36,334 bases of DNA from Penium margaritaceum. Lineage: Eukaryota > Streptophyta > Zygnematophyceae > Desmidiales > Peniaceae. The stretch is from positions 63,316 through 99,649 of the forward strand of contig SZWC01008544.1 of NCBI GenBank assembly GCA_023375785.1. Direction: 5' to 3'. Shown piece after piece: positions 28,446-36,334 of this stretch (positions are counted from its first letter, which is position 1; every line of letters starts with the position of its first letter). Under the pieces are notes generated by a model that searched no databases, was not told where the DNA came from, and saw only the letters and a program-made list of their open reading frames with translations. Both the position numbers and the translations under genes were made by a program.

Positions 28446-30253
28446 TCAGACGAACACAAGGCAACAGGTGGGGAGGAACGACCAAGAGCACAAAGGTGAG
28501 ACTCATGAATCCAGTCGGTACAGTCTGGCCCATCGTCATCATATGCCGACTGTGCCCCCCCACACGAGTCATCCCGAGCCACAAGAACAGACGAAAAGAC
28601 AGTCTGTGAACCACCTGGCTGTGACAACACACTCACACCTCCCTGACAGTACAGCGCGAGAAGGTGTCGGAGCTCGGCAATGGTACGGTCACGTGGGTTT
28701 GGGTCACCGCTACTCGCCGGTGGTGAAGCGGGAACTACTGCGGTCGTGGTCGCCGCGCACCCGGAGGATGTGCTGCTTGGCGTAGACCGCAGTGTGTGCG
28801 TAGCTTGAAGCCCCTGAGTAATCCACACCCAGTCGAGCGGCTGCTGGCACTTGGTTTAGCGATGAGCACCTCCACAGTTGTAGCAGTGAACAAATCGTCC
28901 ACTGCTACTAACCGATAATGGCTGCTACTGTGATTGCTGCTGGCCCGAGCCGCGCCTCCGTCGCCCTTTCTTCCCCTGTGTTGCTGCCGCGACACCCTAT
29001 GTCTGAGTCGGTGTAATCAAGGTAGAAGGACAAGAGGAGGACATGGTAGAGGATGGAGAAGGAGACTACAGGAGGGACGTCGGTGGTGATGCGACAACTG
29101 TTGGAGCAAGGGAAGTCTCTTGATGAGCCACGGATGCATCACGGGCGGAGGTCACCTGGAGAAAGAGCTGGTGCACGCAAGGAAAAGGCTGTAGTGACGC
29201 CAAAAAGGGCTCGAGCACGGCATCGCTGTACCTTGTGAAGATGTCTGTGTGCTCAAGGCGAACTCCAAGCATGATGGTGCAGAGCGCCCTCAGTTGTGTA
29301 CCTCCAGAGGTCCCAAGGCGCATGTAGATGTACATGGCGCGTCACCGGTAGTCGGCTCTAGGCTCGGCATGCCTCTGACGAAGGGAGTGAAAAATACGAA
29401 TGTGAGGGGCGCGGGTGGTGTGCATATCTACAGCAAGCAGGGATAATGCCAGGTCCCAGCCTCAGCGGGGATCGGCGCTGGTGCCTGTGCCGGCCTCGCC
29501 AAGGAACGAGCGGAAGTCGACGACGTTCTCGCGCGACATGGTGTATAGAAGTCCGCGTATTGCTCTAGCTAGTGTCAGTACCTGTGCTCGGTTCGTAGTC
29601 CAATACGGGTTGTGGTAGTAAGGCCACACTCCCTCTGAAGTGGTCCAAACCTGGAAAAGGATCTCCCAGTAGTTACAGTCGTCCTCGCTAACATACCGTG
29701 GGGGCGGTGTCTCGAACTCCTTGGGTTGCCGGTCCGTAGGGAGAGTAACCTTGGACTGAGAAGGACGAGGGATGGGGAAGACACCGGGAAGAGGGAAGTC
29801 GCTGGGCTGGAGGTTAGGCAACGATCGAATCTCGGAAAACCGCGATGAGTGTGAGGGTCAAGAGCTTGTCTGGAGCTTGCGGAGACGCTCCTGAAGTACA
29901 CAAATCTCACGCTGAAGGGAGTCGCCCACCATGCCTGGCATATGTGGATCCTCATCCCAAGGGTCAAGAGGTGCGGGGTCGTATCGAGCTCCTGTCTCTG
30001 GTGCTGGAGCTATCTGTTGTGAAAAGGGTGCGACACCGATAGCTCCCTCAGAGGTCTACCTTGGGGCCGTCGACTGACCTCGAAGAAGCTCAGTGAGTGT
30101 ATGGATGGCGTGAGTCTGCTCCCGTTGTAGGCGACGCATCTCATTCTGATAGCTCCAAAATTCCTCAATAGCATGCGAGCGTGGGCTCATGACCACTAAG
30201 GAGGAAGAAGAGGGATCTAGTACCTTCTTTCCCTTATCACCGGACAGAGCCAT
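28446..30253 (-). pseudogene. Element F gag remnant
   Basis: The ATG at 30253-30251 begins MALSGDKGKKVLDPSSSSLVVMSPRS, followed by a predicted coiled stretch (EEFWSYQNEMRRLQREQTHAIHTLTELL). Further pieces are LVIPKEFETPP-like sequence (29820-29460), a capsid-like block MYIYMRLGTSGGTQLRALCTIMLGVRLEHTDIFTRYSDAVLEPF (29335-29200), a knuckle C-YN-C-GGA-H-R-stop-TK-C (28885-28850) and a Ser-rich tail. The knuckle again has the short CX2CX3HX4C spacing, with a TAA inside it. The frame is broken in several places. Confidence 0.78.
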
Positions 30254-31156
30254 GTCTCCGCTCATTATGGGCCGAGAGCTCAACTTGGTCGGATTGTAGA
30301 AACGTCGGCGTTTCTCGAGCAGTTGAAATGCTAGCAAGTTTACACTCTTCGACCAACAAATTGACTTAGTGCTGAAGACAGCAAGTGGTTGCTGACGTCA
30401 GCATGACCTGATGATGTTAGCAAGAAAATGCTAACATCAACTCCTTTTTTTGTTGTTCCCCCCTCTGCGCAGGGAGCGGCTGCTCCGTAGCAGCCACGTA
30501 GAAGCTACGCGGAAGCTACACGGAGGCTACGCAATAGCTTCTGTTGAGCTGCTGCTGCTGCTCCGTTGGCACCAGCAACATCATCTGCGCGGCTGCTTGC
30601 GCAGCTATGGCAGCAGCTGCGTGCTGTTGCTGTGCAATAGCACAATTGCGGGCTACTGTTGTAGCCGCAGCGCGTAGCGGCTGCTGCATGCTGATGCCAC
30701 TGCGCGATGCTGCTGCGTTGCTACTCTACTACGTTGCTGCTGCTGTATGTTGCTTTTGCTGCTGCTGATCAATGATGTTGCTACTACACGCTAGTGCTCC
30801 CCGCCATTGCCGCCGTCGCTACGCAGCGCTGCTGCGTAGTGCTCCTGCTAGGAGCTTTTGCTGCTACGCGCTGCTGCTGCCGCGTGCTACTGTTGCTATC
30901 GCCAATTGCCGCCTGCCGCGACTGTGGCCAGCTGCCGCCGCTGATGGTGCCAATGCCGGCAGCTGCTATCTACTGCTGCCTGATGTAGGTGTCACGTGCT
31001 GCTGATGACGGCTGTTACACATGCACTCTCACGTGGGTGACGTTGCCGGTAGTCGTTGTCATTGATAGGTCACTGTGGATCGGCCACAGCGGTGACGCTT
31101 AGTGTTGTTGCTCTGCTGCGTCTCTGCTGCACAGCTCGGCGAGAAGTGTCTCACTT
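30254..31156 (-). other. 5' leader of element F, CAG-rich with TGACGTCA palindromes
   Basis: About 900 bp between the primer site and gag ATG. 31000-30540 is rich in CAG/AGC triplets on the element's sense strand. GCTGACGTCAGC (30390-30401) and degenerate copies (TGATGTTAGCA, TGCTAACATCA) lie 140-190 bp upstream of gag. Layout and length match B. No gene is apparent. Confidence 0.6.
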
Positions 31157-31167
31157 CTCTGATATCA
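31157..31167 (-). promoter_or_regulatory. Primer binding site of element F
   Basis: The minus strand reads TGATATCAGAG right after the LTR end TTCTCA, one base from the plant initiator tRNA-Met 3'-end complement TGGTATCAGAG. Confidence 0.78.
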
Positions 31168-31748
31168 TGAGAAGATGTGTGGAAGCTTCCTAGCAACACC
31201 GCCGCCAACTAGGCATCAGTGCCTGGTCAGACGGTGACGACAATCACAGGTTGTGCACACAACGGCAAGGGTCTGGCTAGGAGACACAATGCAAAGTGTC
31301 AGATACTTCAATAGCATTTGCAGAGAGAGATGACAAATGACACGTCCATGGCATAAGTACATGCCACGGCACGCGGTGGTTGTCGCACGCGGTAGTGGAA
31401 GATCTGTCATAAAACCACAGTTTTGGCCGCAACTCTGCGCAGACATGTCAGAACGTTACGTCGTCTGAACTTAGACATGCAGGGTCACAAACCGGACGCT
31501 ACGAATGGTCACATGCATGCATCCGGCATCAAATGGTGGACACACAATGCAAAAACATGCAAATCGGACCCACGGCCAGTCCATCGATTAACACCTGCGT
31601 GCTGCAAAAAAACTGCAGGAGGTCTCGGGTAGCGTCCAGAGCTCGAGAGCGGTCATCAGTGAGCTCCGAGCTGGTAGTCCGCCACCAAATGACGCACCGG
31701 TACCACCGGGATCCGCATCAGGCATCTGCACGAGTGTGGACACGACAT
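31168..31748 (-). repeat. 5' LTR of element F, truncated
   Basis: It aligns with B (4697-5286) and ends CATCTTCTCA at the primer site. About 53 bp at its outer end are missing, replaced by the sequence next to LTR J. Confidence 0.82.
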
Positions 31749-31767
31749 AAAAGGAAGCTATGCAGCG

Positions 31768-32582
31768 TGTTGGGGCAGCAGCGTTGTTGATGCAGCGTGC
31801 GGGCTTCCACGCTCGTTGCTTAGGTCAGCTGCCCCCTCAGTCTGCTGCTGTAGAGTCTAAGTCTGGAAGCTCTGGGTTTTGTTACTCAGAAACGCGCGCG
31901 CCAGAGTTAGCGCCAGAAAGCAGCTGAAAACTGACAATGACTGATTAGTAATGAAGAATGAACAACAATGGGAGACCCCTCCAAGTTCTATGCCCCCCCC
32001 AGCTCTGTAGAGCTTGTTACTCAGTTCAACAGCCAATCAGAAAATAGCTCAGTTCAGGCTGGCAGGTTTTTCTCGGTGAGGCCTGCCAAGCAGCCGACAG
32101 CCCAAAACCCGGGCGTCGTCCGTTTTGCCTGAAAACTGGACCATACCATAATACCGCCGCTGCGAACGCAGCCGTGCGGTCAGAATCTGCTAGAAAAATA
32201 GTAGCGAGGAGTTATGGCAGCCTAAACCCAGATAGTGCCCACAACGGTTTATGCTGCCAAACAGGGCCATGTAACCTGCAACTGAGACCCTAGGCAGTGC
32301 ATGACGATGCAGACGCAATGGGACGCGCTGGATGCATGCAAGCAGCAAATGCGGTGTCAATGACCGCCGGCAGCACGATCGCCGAGGAGGCCTGCCGATG
32401 GAGCTGAGCGCGTCGCCTGAGAGAGGAGGCTCCAGCAAACTGCGTGAAGACCTCAGCGTGCGTCGGCTCCACCGGACGACACTCCATCAGCGTCGAGTCT
32501 CGCCGTCAGTCATCTGCACGCCAATGTACACAAGCCGGGAGGACACAACAGAGCACAATGAGAGATACGAAAAAACCAACAC
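31768..32582 (-). repeat. 3' LTR of element J (about 815 bp)
   Basis: The minus strand starts TGTTGGTTTTTTCG at 32582, after GAGTCATGGGGGAG, and ends CCCCAACA at 31768, which gives matching TGTTGG/CCAACA termini. Similarity to K continues about 8-10 bp further, so the end might be at 31761. Confidence 0.75.
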
Positions 32583-32597
32583 TCCCCCATGACTCAC
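32583..32597 (-). promoter_or_regulatory. Polypurine tract of element J
   Basis: The minus strand reads GAGTCATGGGGGAG before the LTR. It lies about 100 bp past the pol stop. Confidence 0.82.
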
Positions 32598-32692
32598 AGG
32601 CGTAGTGCACATGGGCGGACAGGGACACGGTCAACATCTAGACTCCCCCAGGGCATGCAGAGACGTAGGCTGAGACAAAGAGAGAGAATCAC

Positions 32693-33351
32693 TCAAGGAC
32701 GAACACTGACCGAACTCACAGCCTTCTTGAACGAGTCGCGCTTCAGTGCCTTGGTCAGGAAGTCAGCCAACTGCCGTGCTGTCTCAACCCACACGATGCT
32801 GATGCTGCCGTCATGCAACAATGAACGCACATAGTGATACTCGACGTTGATGTGCTTTGTGCGTGTGTGATGCACGCCGTCATTGTCGGCGATGGCCATG
32901 GCACTCTCATTGTCACAATGCAGCGTGATGGATGGGACAGACTGGCGCAACTCAGACAGCAGACGACGCAACCACACACTCTCACACGCGCCTGATCAAA
33001 GAGCCACGTACTAAGCCTCAGCGGTGCTGCGTGCAATGCACCCCTGCTTGCCACTGCGCCAGGACACAGCCGTGCCGCCAATCAGAAATATCCAGCCTGT
33101 GCGACTCTTGCCGTCCGGGCTGCCGGCCCAGTCGCTGTCGGTGTAGCCCACTGCGACAACAGACGGTTGACGGCGGAACATGAGACCTCGCCGAGGAGTC
33201 GAGACGACATAGCGCAGTACTCGGATCGCGGCCTCGTGGTGGAGGTGACGCGGCTCCTGAGAAAACTGGGCCAGGAGGTTGACGGCGAACGCGATGTCTG
33301 GACGCGTCGTCGTCGCCAGGAACATCAATGACCCGATGACTCGCAGGTACG
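32693..33351 (-). pseudogene. Element J RT end and RNase H
   Basis: After the gap the minus strand continues MFLATTTRPDIAFAVNLLAQFSQEPRHLHHEAAIRVLRYVVSTPRRGLMF, VGYTDSDWAGSPDGKSRTGWIFLIGGTAVSWRSGKQGCIARSTAEA. RNase H catalytic Asp residues in TDSDWAG are intact. Then come TAG (where AEAEYVAL expects Glu), YVAL and TGA, and the same frame continues WLRRLLSELRQSVPSITLHCDNESAMAIADNDGVHHTRTKHINVEYHYV...ADFLTKALKRDSFKKAVSSVSVRP with a final stop at 32695-32693. Two nonsense codons therefore disable RNase H. Confidence 0.85.
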
Positions 33352-33352
33352 N
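33352..33352. other. Single-N assembly join in element J
   Basis: RT passes from the CWNQEISSTLL block straight to the block before MFLATTTRPDIAF in another frame. Compared with E, several hundred bases including the YVDD motif are missing. Confidence 0.8.
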
Positions 33353-36334
33353 GAAGGAGCGTGCTGCTGATCTCCTGGTTCCAGCACCGAGGCGACTGCT
33401 TCAGGCCATAGAGGGCCTTACGCAGGCGCCACACTCTCCCGGTGCCATCGTCGAAGCCTGGTGGCTGCACCATGTAAAGCTCCTCACCCTCCAGTGAACC
33501 ATGGAGAAAAGCGTTGCTCACATCCATCTGATGCAGCTCCCACCCATGCTGGGCGACCAGGCTGAAGAGCGCCCGGCTGGTGGAGAACCGGCCAACTGGG
33601 GCAAAGATCTGGTCATAGTCGACCCCAGGGACCTGGGCAAACCCCTTTGCAGTGAGGCGGGCCTTGTACCTGTCCAAGGACCCGTCAGGTTTCCACTTGC
33701 GCCGAAAGACCCACTTGGCGCCGATGGCCTTCCGACCTGGAGGAAGGTCGACGAGGTCGTACACGTGGTGCTGTCGGATAGCAGCGAGTTCATCGACGCA
33801 AGCAGCGTCCCACTGTGCGGCCTCAGGGGAGGCTCGTGCCTCGCGTAAGGTGGCTGGGTCCTCCGGGCGTGCTGTGGAGCGAACTGAGAGAGCATGTGCC
33901 TCTCGCGCCCCAGGTGGGATGCGCGCAAGGGCAGCCACGAGAGTGTGCCGATGCTCGTGATGGAGCATAGCGTAGCCCAATGCAGAGCCCGGGTGCAGAT
34001 TTGCAATGATGGCCGCGGTGGTCAGGCCCAGGGCTTTGGTGCCAGGGTCCCCACTCACGACCGTGGGTGTGGAGGAGGCACGTGGAGCCACGGGGGGTCG
34101 AGGCGCCACCGAGCGCGGTGCGACGGTCTTCACGGTCACCGACGGCCTGGGTCGGAGGCTGCCGCCGGGGCCACGTGTGTAGCGTGGCAAGGCGTGCGAC
34201 GACGCTGAGTCTGATGGGCCAGTGGAGGCGACTGGGGCTGTCGGCCCGGAGAGATCCGCTGACACGACTGGAGAGGCTGGCCCGGAGGGACCAGCGGGCG
34301 CGACAGGGGCAGCTGGCCCGGAGGGACCAGCGGACGCGGCTGGGGCAGCTGGCCCGGAGGGACCAGCGGACGCGGCTGGGGCAGCTGGCCCGGAGGGACC
34401 AGCGGACGCGACTGGGGCAGCTGGCCCGGAGGGACCAGCAGACGCGGCTGGGGCAGCTGGCCCGGAGGGACCAGCGGACGCGGCTAGGGCAGCTGGCCCG
34501 GAGGGACCAGAGGACGCGGCTGGGGCAGCTGGCCCGGAGGGACCAGCGGACGCGGCTGGGGCAGCTGGCCCGGAGGGACCAGAGGACGCGGCTGGGGCAG
34601 CTGGCCCGGAGGGACCAGCGGACGCGGCTGGGGCAGCTGGCCCGGAGGGACCAGCGGACGCGACTGGGGCAGCTGGCCCGGAGGGACCAGCGGACGCGAC
34701 TGGGACAGCTGGCCCGGGGGGACCAGCGGACGCGACTGGGACAGCTGGCCCAGAGGGACCAGCGGACGCGGCTGGGGAGGCTGGCCCGGAGGGACCAGCA
34801 GACGCGACTGGGACAGCTCGCCCGAAGGGACCAAGGAATGTGTCACCCGGACGCGGTAGGACGTAGGACGGACTCACCACTCCCCCACGCGACGGGATAG
34901 ACACAGACGAGCCGGAGCGAATGAGGTCACGAGGAAACAGGTCCTCGAAGAAGAGGGCATCCCGAGACTCGACGATGCAGTGCCGGGAGGGGTCCCAGAA
35001 GCGCCAGGCCTTGGACTGATGAGAGACACCGAGGAAGGTGCAGGGACGGCCGCGAGGGGCGAGCTTGCCGCCCTGCTGCGGGGCGGGCAGCCAGACAATG
35101 GCGACACAACCCCAGACGCGAGCGGGGCGGAGGTCAGCGCGCTGACCGCACCAATGCTGGTACGGGGTGGACTGACGGGGAAGGGGACCGTGGGGAATCC
35201 GGTTCCAGACCCAGGTCATATAAGCCATGGCTTCAAAGTAGAAGCCCTCGGAAAGACCAGACTCGACACGCATGGTGCGGACGGCGTCGGCCATAGTCCG
35301 GTTCCACCGCTCGGAGACACCGTTCTGGGCAGGTGTGTAGGGTGCCGAAGTCTCGTGGTGGATCCCGCGGGAGGCGAGGAAAGTCGTTGCCTCACCCATG
35401 TACTCGCCACCGCGATCGGAGCGAAAGCGGCGAAGGGAGCGGCCACACGCGCGCTCGGCGAGGACAAGCCAGTCCTGGATGGCCCGGGCGACATCGCTCT
35501 TCTGCCTAAGACATAAGACCCAGCGATAGCGAGAGTAGTCGTCCGTGAGGGTGAGTACATAACAGCCATGCTCGCCGACCGACTCGGTGGGGAGAGGGCC
35601 CATAACATCCGAGTGGACAAGGTCGAGGGGGGCGGATGCACGAGAGGCAGACAAGGGGTACGTGGATCGGTGCATCTTCCCCTGAGCACAGTCAATGCAC
35701 TCTGTGGGGCACGGGAGAGGGAAAGTCTCCGGGTCAAGGCCCGAGGCAGGCTGGGTGCGAAGCATGCTGTCCACAGCGGCAGAGTGGACGTGGCAGAGGC
35801 GGCGGTGCAAGAGGCGGGTGTGCTGAGGAGAAAGCGTGCTGGTGACGAGCACATGGCCTGTGGCGGCCGACGAGGAGGAGACCGGAGAAGAAGAGGAGAG
35901 ACGGGGAACATGCCACAGGTTGCCACGAGCGGTGGCGTGCAGGACGACAAGACCAGACGGACGCAACGATACAGTGCCAACACCACGCGAGTGCACGACA
36001 TCCATGCTCATGCGGTCAAAGGCAGTTACGGACAGGAGGCTGAGCTCGAGACCAGGGACGAAGAGGACATCGGTCAGAAAGACATCACCGGCAAGACCAC
36101 GAAAACAAACGACGCCAACACCACGGACATGTAACACCTGCCCGGAACCCGTCCGGACACCGGAGACATCGCCGACGGGACCAAGCATACTGAAGGCCTC
36201 ACGAGAGGCCGTCATGTGATGCGTGGCCCCGGAGTCGATGATCCAGGTCTCAGCAGGATCCTGGACCGGGGTCGCGAGATCGCTAACGGTCACATGGCAG
36301 CAGGCGAGGGACGCAGACGCGGTGGACGGAGGCG
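33353..36334 (-). CDS. Element J protease-integrase-linker-RT (partial at both ends)
   Basis: The frame is open from the right edge to the N at 33352. Protease has WIIDSGATHHM just after 36250. Integrase has a zinc finger RLLHRRLCH...CIDCAQGKMHRSTYP and the triad in HSDVMGP, RSDRGGEYMG and QNGVSERWNRT, then SKAWRFWDPSRHCIVESRDALFFE. A collagen-like repeat follows (34240-34830). RT starts ECVDELAAIRQHHVYDLVDLPPGRKAIGAKWVFRRKW, YKARLTAKGFAQVPGVDYDQIFAPVGRF, MDVSNAFLHGSLEGEELYMVQPPGF, LYGLKQSPRCW. The catalytic YVDD is lost in the gap. No stop was found in almost 3 kb, so this is the best preserved integrase in the window after D. Confidence 0.9.
34238..34836 (-). repeat. 36 bp coding minisatellite in element J pol (about 16 units)
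   Basis: Unit GPSGPAAPAASA (12 residues), repeated about 16 times with small changes (A/V, A/S, one PP, one DL). It lies between integrase and RT. The length is a multiple of three and the repeat is stop-free in several frames, which is why long open frames also appear on the plus strand. The Gly-Pro-X pattern is collagen-like. It is probably a flexible spacer. Confidence 0.9.

Larger units (their letters stand above)
25225..31748 (-). mobile_element. Element F: nearly full-length copia element of the B/E family
   Basis: On the minus strand it has a 5' LTR (truncated at 31748), primer site, leader, gag, protease, integrase, linker, the RNase H part of pol, a polypurine tract and a stub of 3' LTR (25317-25225). 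The 5' LTR breaks at GGACACGAC, next to J. The 3' LTR keeps only about 93 bp. The RT core is deleted. It serves as the intact reference for the D insertion site. Confidence 0.88.
31768..36334 (-). mobile_element. Element J: copia element running off the right edge
   Basis: From the right edge on the minus strand: end of gag, protease, integrase, linker with minisatellite, RT with an assembly gap, RNase H, polypurine tract and 3' LTR. It is the best preserved member of the J/K/H group and is related in pol to B/E/F. The 12-20 bp between the F LTR break and the LTR end remain unexplained. Confidence 0.88.

Noticed and set aside
34067..34900. Long plus-strand open frames of 277 and 214 codons over the J minisatellite
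   Set aside because: A 36 bp repeat without stops in any frame gives long ORFs automatically. The minus-strand frame is the one continuous with protease, integrase and RT.
1..36334. CRISPR arrays, bacterial operons, prophage or defence systems
   Set aside because: No regularly spaced repeats with unique spacers, no ribosome-binding-site-led gene series and no phage genes. All coding similarity is to copia Gag-Pol.

Overview
The window is a pile-up of Ty1/copia-type LTR retrotransposons. I can support no host gene, rRNA, functional tRNA or CRISPR array in it. The source is a eukaryotic nuclear genome, most likely of the green plant lineage. The evidence is copia pol proteins in the order protease-integrase-RT-RNase H, plant-style primer sites matching initiator tRNA-Met, and CAG-to-TAG and other C-to-T decay of the kind expected from DNA methylation. 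I cannot name the species. Four single N bases (788, 7983, 12972, 33352) are assembly joins.

Layout, with letters used throughout. A (+, 1-1792): 3' end of a copia pol plus its LTR. B (-, about 1793-5340): gag and protease remnants, a long leader and a 5' LTR. L (-, about 5513-6145): an isolated, diverged LTR with a polypurine tract. E (-, 6260 to about 18785): a long degraded element split by D. D (+, 7447-13621): the best preserved element, with two LTRs, a primer site, gag-pol interrupted by one in-frame TAG, a polypurine tract and a near-perfect 5 bp target duplication inside E's RNase H. G (+, about 18841-20688): integrase to RT of a D-related element. H (-, 20689-21171): a truncated LTR. 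Then about 790 bp without a recognised element, including a 105-codon orphan ORF. C (-, 21959 to about 23698): RT to LTR of a D-related element; G and C look like two halves of one element split by an inversion. K (+, about 23699-25089): deleted pol and LTR. F (-, 25225-31748): an almost full-length element of the B/E family lacking its RT core. J (-, 31768-36334, running off the edge): 3' LTR and most of pol, including a collagen-like 36 bp minisatellite.

Two lineages are mixed. The A/C/D/G lineage has related RTs but three different LTR types. The B/E/F lineage shares LTRs of about 640 bp, a roughly 900 bp CAG-rich leader and a short-spaced zinc knuckle, and it is related in pol to J/K. Every copy carries disabling lesions, so nothing here is likely to be autonomous. 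D comes closest, but its TAG codon, an RNase H catalytic Asp-to-Asn change and a lost integrase zinc-finger Cys argue against activity.

The most interesting signals are: tRNA-like modules with exact tRNA A-box/B-box spacing inside the LTRs of both A and C; D's primer site, which matches the anticodon arm rather than the 3' end of initiator tRNA-Met (the Drosophila copia mode), next to elements using the 3' end; the G/C inversion; and assembly duplications that, when discounted, bring both D LTRs to exactly 730 bp.
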